From JACPKO01 sp964406775 (GTDB taxonomy: Bacteria; Patescibacteriota; Microgenomatia; Daviesbacterales; UBA10151), in assembly GCA_964406775.1 (NCBI GenBank), contig CAYOSW010000043.1, forward strand, positions 1 through 9,696: a stretch of 9,696 bases of DNA. The letters are read 5' to 3'. The notes under the pieces are model-generated. The model was not told the DNA's origin and did not search any database. It saw only the letters and a program-made list of their open reading frames with translations. Positions 1-7,326 of this stretch are shown one piece after another (positions within the stretch are counted from its first letter, which is position 1; every line of letters begins with the position of its first letter). Position numbers and translations under genes: made by a program.

Positions 1-1282
1 GGAATGGACTTATATGGGTAATGAAAATTTTATAAGGCAGTATGCCGTCTTCAATCACGTTCCTGTATCCGTTTTCATAGACGGGATTTACGGTCAATTA
101 TTTAGTCCCGGAAGAAGTTTTTTCCTGTATTCACCGGTTATATTGATGGTAATTTTTTTCCGTCATAAAATAAAACAGCTCCGGCCTGAAGTTGCTGTAT
201 TTTTAATACTTTCATTAATTTACCTTATTTTCTTTGCCAGCCTTTACGTAGTCGAAGAACCTCAATACGGTGCCAGGGGACTCTGGGATGGTGAATTGAG
301 CTGGGGTCCGAGGTACCTCCTGACTTTAATTCCGTTCGGAATGCTTATTACGGGAGTGATTAATAAAAATTTGAGTAAAATCCAGAGGATTTTGTGTTTC
401 TGGCCGCTTATACTTATCGGTTTCTACATTAATTTTTTGGGTATATTTCTGCCTTATCAATTAAAACTTCACAATCTGGAGCCTGAACTTTACTTAAACG
501 GACAAAAGTACACCAGTTTTTCTTATTCCAATCTTTTTCCGAGATACACGCCGGTATTGTCGATGTCAAAAGAACTGGCCGGTCATTTAAAAACTTTTCC
601 TAAAACTTTAGATCACGGAAAATATAATGTGCGCTTTTTTGACGGTATAGATTTTCCGTTTCAAGCAGGCTCGGAGCGATGGAGAGTAATAGAACGCCAG
701 GGTTATGTCGGTTTTGATAATACGGATAAAGATATCCGGTCACTTTTGCTGAGTTTAATCAATCAGCCGGTAAAAGAGGCCAGCAGTTCGCCTCTTTTAG
801 TCAGCTTTGTTTTAAATAATACGCGCCTTCAGCAGACCGTTAAACTTGCGGCAGCGGAAAGAGCTATCCTCACAATTCCGGTGCAAAAAGATCTTTTGAA
901 GGAAAAAGGGAATATTCTTGAAATTATTCCGGTTTTTGAGAACCCTCTCGTTTTTAACGATAAATCGCAGATTGCGGGACTCTTATCTTTTTCCGTAAAC
1001 GACACTGCCGTAAATATGGAGAGTCTGGATTTCCCCTATGTTTCCAGACTTGGCCGGACCTCAGAGGAACAGGATTACGCGACTTACGGAAAAGATATAT
1101 CCGACCCCTGGAAGATTTGGGATATCCATACCCAAATTTATGAGCGCACTCCCGATTTCTGGTGGATTAAACCTCTCTATTATTGGGATTTACCCCGCAG
1201 GCTATTTCTGTTATTGTTTTTAAGTAACCTCTTTTGCTTAATTTATTTCGGGCAGAAGGTTTTTACTCAGGTAAAAAAGTAA
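1..1282 (+). CDS. GT-C-like polytopic membrane glycosyltransferase, copy A (5' end cut off by window edge)
   Basis: The reading frame is open to the left edge: the codons at 2-13 (E-W-T-Y) run into the ATG at 14 without a stop, so this ATG is very probably internal. The protein aligns with about residues 267-703 of the minus-strand gene at 2807-4918 (copy B), so some 265 N-terminal residues should lie outside the window. Shared landmarks are GQLFSxGRS, SWGPRY (codons from 299), LPYQxKLH, ERWRVIE, and near the end WDIHTQ followed by ERxPDFWW. Several membrane helices come first, then about 260 polar residues with beta-rich character, then one last helix before a lysine-rich tail. GQLFSxGRS and WGPRY motifs occur in GT39-like membrane proteins, which transfer sugars from lipid-phosphate donors on the outer face. 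Substrate is unknown. The stop is followed 3 bases later by the ABC permease, suggesting one operon. Family assignment is moderate; homology to copy B is certain. Confidence 0.8.
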   Translation, partial: EWTYMGNENFIRQYAVFNHVPVSVFIDGIYGQLFSPGRSFFLYSPVILMVIFFRHKIKQLRPEVAVFLILSLIYLIFFASLYVVEEPQYGARGLWDGELSWGPRYLLTLIPFGMLITGVINKNLSKIQRILCFWPLILIGFYINFLGIFLPYQLKLHNLEPELYLNGQKYTSFSYSNLFPRYTPVLSMSKELAGHLKTFPKTLDHGKYNVRFFDGIDFPFQAGSERWRVIERQGYVGFDNTDKDIRSLLLSLINQPVKEASSSPLLVSFVLNNTRLQQTVKLAAAERAILTIPVQKDLLKEKGNILEIIPVFENPLVFNDKSQIAGLLSFSVNDTAVNMESLDFPYVSRLGRTSEEQDYATYGKDISDPWKIWDIHTQIYERTPDFWWIKPLYYWDLPRRLFLLLFLSNLFCLIYFGQKVFTQVKK

Positions 1283-1285
1283 CCT

Positions 1286-2068
1286 ATGCTGAACCACGTT
1301 TTTAAGCCTCTCCTTTATCACAAGTATCTGCTTTTTCAGGTAACTTTAAGAGAGATCCGGGCACGGTATAAACAATCCATACTCGGTTTCGGATGGATTA
1401 TTTTTAATCCTCTTGTCCAGCTTTTGGTTTATACCTTTGTTTTTTCTATTGTTTTCAGCTTTCCGACGGGAGGAGTACCGTATTCTATTTTCCTGTTTGT
1501 CGGACTTTTACCCTGGATTTATTTACAATCTTCACTTTCTGCTTCAGCAACGTCTTTGGTTGATAACGCAAACCTCTTAAAGAAAGTCCGCTTTCCAAGA
1601 GAAATACTTCCCTACTCCGTAATTTTAGCCAAGGGTGTGGATCTATTCTTCTCTCTGCTTCTTTTATTCGGATTTATGGTTTTTTATCAGATTCCTTTTT
1701 ACCCGAGTCTATTAATGGCTTTACCTGTATTGATAATTCAGCTTCTATTAATGACGGGACTGTCTTTATTCTTATCGGTTGCGAACTTGTTCTACAGGGA
1801 TATTCAGTATTTAACTAATTTAGGATTATTTGTCTGGATGTATCTTACTCCCGTTTTTTACCCACTTTCGATGGTTCCGGGAAAATATGTTTGGATTTAT
1901 AAGTTAAACCCTATGGTAGGCATAATCGAAGGCTACCGGTCGGCTTTTTTTAATACCCCTTTTGATACGGGTACAATTATCTGGTCCGGACTTTTTTCAA
2001 TTTCCATTTTTATAATAGGATTTCTGATGTTTAAAAATAGCGAAAAAGTATTTGCGGACATTGTCTGA
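1286..2068 (+). CDS. wzm: ABC-2 polysaccharide exporter, permease subunit (Wzm/TagG type)
   Basis: This 260-residue protein is the membrane subunit of an ABC exporter that moves a lipid-linked glycan (O-antigen, capsule or teichoic-acid-like) out of the cytoplasm. Residues 21-43 carry the family's N-terminal element LREIRARYKQS...GFGWIIFNPL, an interfacial helix leading into TM1. LLKKVRFPREILP (97-109) is the coupling-helix region that contacts the ATPase. FYRDIQYL (169-176), TPVFYPLSMVP (188-198) and LNPMVGIIEGYRSAFF (207-222) are conserved in Wzm/RfbA/TagG proteins. Six membrane helices fit roughly 36-59, 66-88, 110-136, 142-168, 175-198 and 230-249. The C-terminal KVFADIV is typical. Length is normal for the family and no cysteine was seen. 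The start lies 3 bases after the copy A stop without a Shine-Dalgarno sequence, so translation is probably coupled. The exported glycan cannot be told from the sequence. Confidence 0.93.
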   Translation: MLNHVFKPLLYHKYLLFQVTLREIRARYKQSILGFGWIIFNPLVQLLVYTFVFSIVFSFPTGGVPYSIFLFVGLLPWIYLQSSLSASATSLVDNANLLKKVRFPREILPYSVILAKGVDLFFSLLLLFGFMVFYQIPFYPSLLMALPVLIIQLLLMTGLSLFLSVANLFYRDIQYLTNLGLFVWMYLTPVFYPLSMVPGKYVWIYKLNPMVGIIEGYRSAFFNTPFDTGTIIWSGLFSISIFIIGFLMFKNSEKVFADIV

Positions 2069-2069
2069 T

Positions 2070-2810
2070 ATGACTGATATTGCCATCAAATTTCATAACG
2101 TAACCAAAAAATTCTTCCAGCAAGAAGAAAAAACTTTTAAGGAGCTTCTTCCGAGTTTACTTTTGGGAAAGCAGTGGGCTAAAGAATTGGTTGCGCTGCA
2201 TAATATAGATTTTGAAATAAAAAAAGGAGAGACTGTCGGAATTATCGGTAAAAACGGTTCGGGAAAATCTACTTTACTGAAATTAATAGCCGGTGTTACG
2301 TATCCGACAAAGGGCAAGGTCGAAATAAACGGCAAGGTTGCGCCTCTAATAGAACTAGGCGCCGGATTTCACCACGAATTAACCGGGCTTGAAAACATTT
2401 ATCTTAACGCAGCACTTCTGGGTATGCATAAAAAGGAAATTGAACTGGTCATCGATCAAATTATCGATTTTTCCGAACTTCGCGAATTTATTAATGTACC
2501 TGTTAAAAGATATTCTTCAGGAATGTATATGCGGCTCGGGTTTGCCGTCGCGATAAACGTCAGCGCTCCTATACTTTTAATTGATGAGGTTTTGTCGGTC
2601 GGAGATGCCGCTTTTCAAAAAAAATGTATGGATTATTTTAGAGAGGTAAAAAAAACCGGTGAAAAAACCATAATATTCGTCAGCCACAGCGAACAGGCAG
2701 TCAAGCAGTTATGCGACAGGGCGATACTGATATCCAAGGGCAATTTGATAGATGACGGAGATCCTGAGAAAATATTTAAAGAATATGACGAGCTCCTGAA
2801 AAATCCTTAA
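2070..2810 (+). CDS. wzt: ABC polysaccharide exporter, ATPase subunit (Wzt/TagH/KpsT type)
   Basis: This 246-residue nucleotide-binding subunit powers the permease just upstream. Visible motifs are Walker A GKNGSGKST (60-68), the Wzt-type stretch APLIELGAGFHHELTGLENI (91-110), the signature SSGMYMRLGFA (149-159), Walker B ILLIDE (168-173) followed by VLSVGD, and the H-loop histidine in VSHS (His206). The chain ends about 40 residues after the H-loop, so the C-terminal carbohydrate-binding domain of O8/O9a-type Wzt is absent. This is the short form, as in capsule (KpsT) and teichoic acid (TagH) exporters or R-LPS-independent Wzt proteins. The ATG at 2070 is chosen because MTDIAIKF matches the family N-terminus and it sits one base after the permease stop (TGA-T-ATG). 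A TTG at 2052 in frame would add six residues overlapping the permease and is less likely. The stop shares bases with the stop of the convergent gene. Confidence 0.95.
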   Translation: MTDIAIKFHNVTKKFFQQEEKTFKELLPSLLLGKQWAKELVALHNIDFEIKKGETVGIIGKNGSGKSTLLKLIAGVTYPTKGKVEINGKVAPLIELGAGFHHELTGLENIYLNAALLGMHKKEIELVIDQIIDFSELREFINVPVKRYSSGMYMRLGFAVAINVSAPILLIDEVLSVGDAAFQKKCMDYFREVKKTGEKTIIFVSHSEQAVKQLCDRAILISKGNLIDDGDPEKIFKEYDELLKNP

Positions 2811-4918
2811 ACTTCCGCTGTTTTCTTCCAAAGTTTATAACCTGCAAGAAAGACCGCTATGACATTCAGAATAAAAAGAGAGATTATCAGTTTTTTCGGA
2901 ATATCCCAATAGAAAAGGCTTCTGATCCACCAAAAATCCGGAAGCCGCTCAAAAGTTTGAGTGTGGATATCCCAATACCTCCAGGGATCTGTATTAATTT
3001 TGCCCCAGTTCTTATATTCCGCACCGGCAAGACCCGGACCCAAGGGCGAAACAAAGGGCACGTCTATGCTCTCCAGATTTTGCCTCTGTCCGTTAATGTC
3101 AAACGATAAAAGTCCTAAAATCTGCTTTTTCCCAACGATAACCTTTTCGTTTAAAGGAAACCTTACTTCCATAGGAGACCCGTATTGAGCTTCAATAATT
3201 AAGTCGTTATTTTTTTGAACAAGGATATCCCCGGGTATGGGAATTTTTATAATTTCCCTTTGACCGATCTTAAGAATTGTTTCTTCCCCGATTTTTTTAC
3301 CATTCAATAAAAATTTAACGCTCGCGGACTCACTGGATTCCTCTATCGGATGATTTATAAGTCCGACAGCAATCTCTCTTACGGGATTATTATTTTTTTC
3401 GTCAAACGATATATAACCTTTGTTTTCGATAACTCTCCACCTCTCAGTCCCAACCGGAAAGCTGAAATCAACACCGTCATAAAAGCGCAAATTATACGGT
3501 CCGTGATCCGCATATTTGGGAAAATTCTGCCTTAATTTATTGAGCTTCTTTGCCATATTCAGGATCGGGTTATAACGGGGTAAAAAATCACTATAAAGTG
3601 ATGAAAAATATTCCGTTCCGTTCAGAAAAATTTTATGCTCCATTTCGTGAAGCTTAATCTGGTAAGGCATAACCAATCCGAGCATTTGAATTCCCAATCC
3701 AAATAATATCAGCGGATAAAAAATCCAAAGTTTTATTTTTTTGGTTAAGCCCGTATAAATTGAAGCCACAACAATCATTCCGAGCGGGATGATTGGTGTA
3801 ATATACCTCGGACCCCAGCTTAACTCTCCGTGCCAATTGGCTACGATACCCTGATCAGGCTCCCCTATACGGTATTGAAGAGCATAAAAAACAATATAAA
3901 CCAGGGATAGCGCAAGAAATGCGAAAAGTTCTGGCCGGATATTTTTCCTGATCTTCACCCAAAATAACGGTATCAGAATCAGTATCGGAGAATAGAGAAA
4001 AATGCTTCTTCCGGAACTGAATAACTGTCCGTGGAGCCCTTCAATGAATACCCCCAGAGGAAAAGATAAAGTATGTGCCGCATAAGTGACGTAAAATTGC
4101 GCTCCGGCAAAATTTTGCTCTGGTAAGGCACGTAAATTTTCATACCAAAAGTAGATTAATACAAAAGGGGCAAATCCTAAAAGAAAATATGCCAGCTGTC
4201 CTAAAATATTTTTCCATTCTCTTTTTAAACCGGGTTTTAATAAAAACAGATAAAAAACGATAAATGACGGAACTGTTAGTACAAAAGTCTGATTGTAAAT
4301 CACACTTAATACACCGAATGATAAACCGGTTAAAATAAATATGCGTTTGTCTTTTTTTAAGGAATAAAATTTAATCAGAAGAAACGTCAGCATCATAAAT
4401 ACCAGGAAAGCCATATGTGCAAATGAGTGCTTGGCATATACAAAAAGATTTGTACCGATCAGCGAAAGAAAACTGAGCAATAACGCCTGTTTTGTCTTAA
4501 GTTTTAAGAGTTTTAAATAAAGAAAAATTATGACTCCGAGAATTGCCGCAAAAAATGAATTGGTAAAACTGGAGAGGAAAAGGATGAGCCAGTCACTTTC
4601 CAGAGGAAAATGTACCGGCGGATTAATTCCGTAATACCGGTAAACCATATCCGCCAGAAAAACAGCCGGCAAAAATGCTATCGAATATCCGAGTCCCGTC
4701 ATAGAATAAGTTTTTCCGTTCGCGGCAACAAAAGAACTCAAATGGAGATTATCCCTGGTTGTATATTCGTAAACCGGTGCCGTCGGCTCGCCAGTGTAGT
4801 AAATATTTCTCGCAACAGCCAGATATTGCAGACCATCTATCGAGTCCAGAACACCGGCGGAGAATATGGAAAAAAAAGAAAATAAAAATACGAAATAATA
4901 CGCAACTATTTTTTTCAT
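2807..4918 (-). CDS. GT-C-like polytopic membrane glycosyltransferase with C-terminal ectodomain, copy B
   Basis: A 703-residue membrane protein. TM1 (about 4-24) is followed by DSIDG (25-29) in the first loop, where GT-C enzymes carry their catalytic acidic residues. GKTYSMTGLGYSIAFLPAVF resembles the second helix region of GT39-like proteins. Around 12 helices run to about residue 420, with GQLFSSGRS at 297-305 and SWGPRY at 367-372. Then come about 250 mostly polar residues with beta-strand-rich segments (YDGVD near 480, ERWRVIE, a run resembling a small beta-sandwich), the conserved WDIHTQ...ERLPDFWW block (about 649-664), a last helix (677-695) and a short charged tail. No cysteine was seen. 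Family knowledge suggests sugar transfer from a polyprenyl-phosphate donor on the outer face; the acceptor and the role of the C-terminal domain are unknown. The start overlaps the flippase stop (ATGA), indicating translational coupling. It is a diverged paralogue of the gene at 1-1282. It could also be annotated merely as a hypothetical membrane protein. Confidence 0.85.
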   Translation of the reverse strand: MKKIVAYYFVFLFSFFSIFSAGVLDSIDGLQYLAVARNIYYTGEPTAPVYEYTTRDNLHLSSFVAANGKTYSMTGLGYSIAFLPAVFLADMVYRYYGINPPVHFPLESDWLILFLSSFTNSFFAAILGVIIFLYLKLLKLKTKQALLLSFLSLIGTNLFVYAKHSFAHMAFLVFMMLTFLLIKFYSLKKDKRIFILTGLSFGVLSVIYNQTFVLTVPSFIVFYLFLLKPGLKREWKNILGQLAYFLLGFAPFVLIYFWYENLRALPEQNFAGAQFYVTYAAHTLSFPLGVFIEGLHGQLFSSGRSIFLYSPILILIPLFWVKIRKNIRPELFAFLALSLVYIVFYALQYRIGEPDQGIVANWHGELSWGPRYITPIIPLGMIVVASIYTGLTKKIKLWIFYPLILFGLGIQMLGLVMPYQIKLHEMEHKIFLNGTEYFSSLYSDFLPRYNPILNMAKKLNKLRQNFPKYADHGPYNLRFYDGVDFSFPVGTERWRVIENKGYISFDEKNNNPVREIAVGLINHPIEESSESASVKFLLNGKKIGEETILKIGQREIIKIPIPGDILVQKNNDLIIEAQYGSPMEVRFPLNEKVIVGKKQILGLLSFDINGQRQNLESIDVPFVSPLGPGLAGAEYKNWGKINTDPWRYWDIHTQTFERLPDFWWIRSLFYWDIPKKLIISLFILNVIAVFLAGYKLWKKTAEV

Positions 4919-6414
4919 TGTTTCTTGCCGTTTCTTATTGAAGTTAGTAATTGTAAACTTTTTTTATCGTAAATATTAAGCATAAGTCCGATCACGGCAA
5001 ATAATACGGTGTAGATTGCGCCATACAATATTAACTCCCCGATATTCAAAGGTTTAATTTCTATAAATCTGATCAGCCCGAAAACCAGGGAACTTATTGC
5101 CAATAGCTTAAGATAGTAGAAATAATCTATATTAAAGACAACGTATTTTCTGATCATTAAGGTAAAAACACCGACCAAAATAACTGCTATAAAACTGTCC
5201 ATAATAACAGAGCCCAGCACACCAAACTTCCAGATAAAAAACGCATCCAAAACAATATTAAGAATTCCTACACTTAACAGGATATTCAGTCTTTCACTCA
5301 TTCTGCCTAAACCGAGTGCCACTGTACCTAACAGATTGCCCAATAGCAGGAAGATATAACCTATCGTTAAAAGGGATAACGGAAACCCCGCAAGATACAG
5401 CCATTTCTCGCCGAAAATAAAACTTACAATAGCGCTCGGAAATAAAACAATAAAAAGCGCAAAATAAGCTCCGATAAAAGGAATAATTTTATAAATATAA
5501 GTGAGTATGTCGCCTAATTTTTCCTTTTCACCTTCCATTAAATGTGATGTTAGGGGTAATAAAATATTGTGAATAGGCGCAAGAAATATAATAGAGGTTG
5601 AAGCGATCGGAACGATAATATTATAAATACCGACCTCTATAACCCCCCGGAATAATGTAAGGAAAAATATATCGCTTGCTGACATTAAACTGTAAATAAA
5701 AGTTGTGATGAACGCAGGAATTGCATATTTAACAAGAGATAATAAAAATTCCGTACTTTTTACGAATTTATTGCTCGTTAAGAAAGAATGCCTGCTCCAA
5801 AGCAGATAAAGATAAAAAGATATTGTCAAAACATAAGATGCCAGCCAGATGTAACCGTATAGATTGAGATTATTTTTTCCGAGAAACACTGCAACCGAGG
5901 AAAACAAAATGATAAAAAAACTTTTAACCGTATTGATTGTTGAAAAATATGCAGGCTTCTGCAGTCCGGTAAATATCTGGTTGATGCCGTTTAAGAAACC
6001 GTTTAAAATCAGAAAAGCGCAGAATATATAAATAATTGTCTCCGAACCGTAAACTTTAAAATACTTTTCGGCAAGAAAAGGTGTAAAAACCGCGATTAAC
6101 AAAGCCAAAATTACAGAGACACCGATTTGGACTAATTGACCGTATAAAAAAGTATTCCAAAGTTTGCTGTAATTTTTTTTCTTTAAGTACTTCGGTATAA
6201 AGTATGAGATTGCTTCGGCAAATCCTAAATCTGCATAGGTCGATAGCATACTGAACAAACCGAAAACGGCATAAAATAAACCGTAATTTTCAATAGTTAA
6301 CGTCCGGGAATAAATAACTCTTATAAGATAAGCAAAAACTGCACCGATTAAGGTAAGAGTGATCGCCAAAGCACTGCCCTTTAAAACTTTTACCGAGAGA
6401 TTTTCTATAGCCAT
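4915..6414 (-). CDS. wzx: Wzx-type polysaccharide flippase (MOP/MATE superfamily)
   Basis: This 499-residue integral membrane protein fits the polysaccharide biosynthesis/export family that flips undecaprenyl-diphosphate-linked oligosaccharide units across the inner membrane. The N-terminus (KVLKGSALAITLTLIGAVFAYLIRVIYSRTL, residues 9-39, shown here in part: GSALAITLTL) followed by ENYGLFYAVFGLFSMLSTYA and DLGFAEAISYFIPKY is the classic opening of Wzx/RfbX/SpoVB-like proteins. About 14 hydrophobic helices can be drawn through the chain. LTSHLMEGEKEKL in the middle is a typical cytosolic loop. Length is normal. The chosen ATG is preceded on the minus strand by an extended -10 element only 13 bases upstream. 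It is the first gene of a two-gene unit with copy B, which it overlaps by 4 bases. No Wzy polymerase is recognised in the window. Substrate is unknown. Confidence 0.92.
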   Translation of the reverse strand: MAIENLSVKVLKGSALAITLTLIGAVFAYLIRVIYSRTLTIENYGLFYAVFGLFSMLSTYADLGFAEAISYFIPKYLKKKNYSKLWNTFLYGQLVQIGVSVILALLIAVFTPFLAEKYFKVYGSETIIYIFCAFLILNGFLNGINQIFTGLQKPAYFSTINTVKSFFIILFSSVAVFLGKNNLNLYGYIWLASYVLTISFYLYLLWSRHSFLTSNKFVKSTEFLLSLVKYAIPAFITTFIYSLMSASDIFFLTLFRGVIEVGIYNIIVPIASTSIIFLAPIHNILLPLTSHLMEGEKEKLGDILTYIYKIIPFIGAYFALFIVLFPSAIVSFIFGEKWLYLAGFPLSLLTIGYIFLLLGNLLGTVALGLGRMSERLNILLSVGILNIVLDAFFIWKFGVLGSVIMDSFIAVILVGVFTLMIRKYVVFNIDYFYYLKLLAISSLVFGLIRFIEIKPLNIGELILYGAIYTVLFAVIGLMLNIYDKKSLQLLTSIRNGKKQ

Positions 6415-6427
6415 TCAGGATCAGACA

Positions 6428-6436
6428 AGTATAGCA
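6428..6436 (-). promoter_or_regulatory. Candidate extended -10 promoter for the flippase operon
   Basis: Reading the minus strand, the bases TGCTATACT match an extended -10 element (TGnTATAAT with one mismatch). The hexamer ends 13 bases before the flippase ATG. Transcription would begin near 6421, leaving a leader of about 6-7 bases. No good -35 hexamer lies 16-18 bases upstream, which fits an extended -10 type. Prediction by eye only. Confidence 0.5.
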
Positions 6437-6461
6437 AGTTCTGGGCTTTAGCCATACATTT

Positions 6462-6470
6462 TGTTAACAT
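6462..6470 (+). promoter_or_regulatory. Candidate extended -10 promoter for the GT-A-like gene
   Basis: TGTTAACAT on the plus strand has the extended TGn plus TAnnAT (TAACAT against TATAAT, four of six). It ends 7 bases before the ATG at 6478, so transcripts would start at or one base before the start codon. The match is weaker than in the divergent flippase promoter and no -35 hexamer is obvious. Its position in a 63-base divergent gap supports it. Confidence 0.35.
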
Positions 6471-6477
6471 AACCCGT

Positions 6478-7326
6478 ATGAACGATTTTAGAAACATAGC
6501 TTTTGCGGCTATAACTTTTTACCCCAAATGGCATAAGGGGAAGTTAAGAAGTATTGCTGACACCGATAAAATCCGCGGGGATTTAGCTTTGGAATTTATC
6601 CGGAAAGCGACTGATAAGAAATTCCGGGTTGTAATTGTCGACGGTAAAAGTTCGAAAAGTTTTAAAGGCGAATTAAAAAAATTTCCTAATATCAGATTTA
6701 CCGGAAGAAACGGTTTTAAGCGCTCGCCTGCGAAACGTAAGGCTTTTAAAATCGCTTCTAAGTTACCTGATGTAAAAGTAATAATCGCGACCGAGGCGGA
6801 AAAAGTTTCAATTATAGATTCGGCACTGGATATTGCCAAACCCATCCTGGAGGGAAAGGCCGATATCGTTATTCCCCGCAGAAATGAAAAATTATTCAAA
6901 GAAACTTTTCCTGATTATATGTTTGAATCTGAAACGGAGGGGAACAGACTTTATATAAGTCAGTTAGAAGGTCACGGCATTAAAGTTCCCGGTGATCTGG
7001 ATTTATTTTTCGGACCGAGAGCTTTTGCTAATAATCCGAAGGTTTTGAGTCTGTTTTTTAAAAAGTCTTTTGCTGAGTTAACCGACGAAAAAGATTCAAA
7101 ACAGTATTTTGATCCTGAAGAATATGCTAATGCTCAATTTTTTCCGGTGGTTTATGCACTGAAGAAGGGTTTTAGAATCGCTGACGTTGAAATCCCTTTC
7201 AAATATCCGGAGGCTCAAAAAGCCAACGAAACTCAAGGCGCGAGAGAATTTTTTGAAGAAAAAAGAAAAGCTCAAAAAATGGGAATACTTCTGGAGTTAA
7301 TGCATTTATTAAACTATCTGAAATAG
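6478..7326 (+). CDS. GT-A-fold glycosyltransferase-like protein, no canonical DxD
   Basis: A soluble 282-residue protein without signal peptide or membrane helix. It has the outline of a nucleotide-sugar-dependent GT-A enzyme: a first strand at 7-13, VVIVDGKSS (51-59) as the second strand and donor loop, RSPAKRKAF (82-90) as the usual basic helix, VIIATEAEKV (101-110) where GT2-like enzymes carry DxD, ADIVIPRRNE (128-137), DLDLFFGPRAF (173-183), and EIPFKYPEAQ (238-247), which resembles the C-terminal part of polyprenyl-phosphate and glycerate-type sugar transferases. The acidic metal motif appears as E-A-E rather than D-x-D. The likely role is a cytoplasmic glycosyl transfer step, inferred from fold and context. 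The gene has its own divergent promoter region and runs convergently into the GT-B-like gene with one base between them. No cysteine was seen. Exact family not recognised. Confidence 0.65.
   Translation: MNDFRNIAFAAITFYPKWHKGKLRSIADTDKIRGDLALEFIRKATDKKFRVVIVDGKSSKSFKGELKKFPNIRFTGRNGFKRSPAKRKAFKIASKLPDVKVIIATEAEKVSIIDSALDIAKPILEGKADIVIPRRNEKLFKETFPDYMFESETEGNRLYISQLEGHGIKVPGDLDLFFGPRAFANNPKVLSLFFKKSFAELTDEKDSKQYFDPEEYANAQFFPVVYALKKGFRIADVEIPFKYPEAQKANETQGAREFFEEKRKAQKMGILLELMHLLNYLK

Noticed and set aside
2052..2069. TTG as start of the ATPase gene, adding six residues
   Set aside because: The ATG at 2070 gives the family-typical N-terminus and sits one base after the permease stop; the TTG has no ribosome binding site and overlaps the permease.
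2809..2840. AAACTT...AAGTTT inverted repeat beyond the convergent stops as a terminator
   Set aside because: Six AT-rich base pairs with a loop of about 16 bases and no U-tract; expected by chance.
299..3820. Copies A and B as a DNA inverted repeat able to recombine and invert the exporter genes
   Set aside because: The longest identical run I noticed is 17 bases (299-315 against 3804-3820 on the other strand); the DNA is otherwise too diverged, so this is an old protein-level paralogy.
4610..4941. Two plus-strand open frames over the start of copy B
   Set aside because: Fully antisense to the conserved membrane protein and flippase end, basic peptides without recognisable motifs.
6444..6453. 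GGCT-TT-AGCC as an operator or terminator
   Set aside because: Only four base pairs with a 2-base loop, too short to support as a feature; mentioned only within the divergent-region finding.
6519..6899. 126-codon open frame on the minus strand
   Set aside because: Antisense to the GT-A-like gene, whose protein has clear fold motifs; the antisense peptide shows none.
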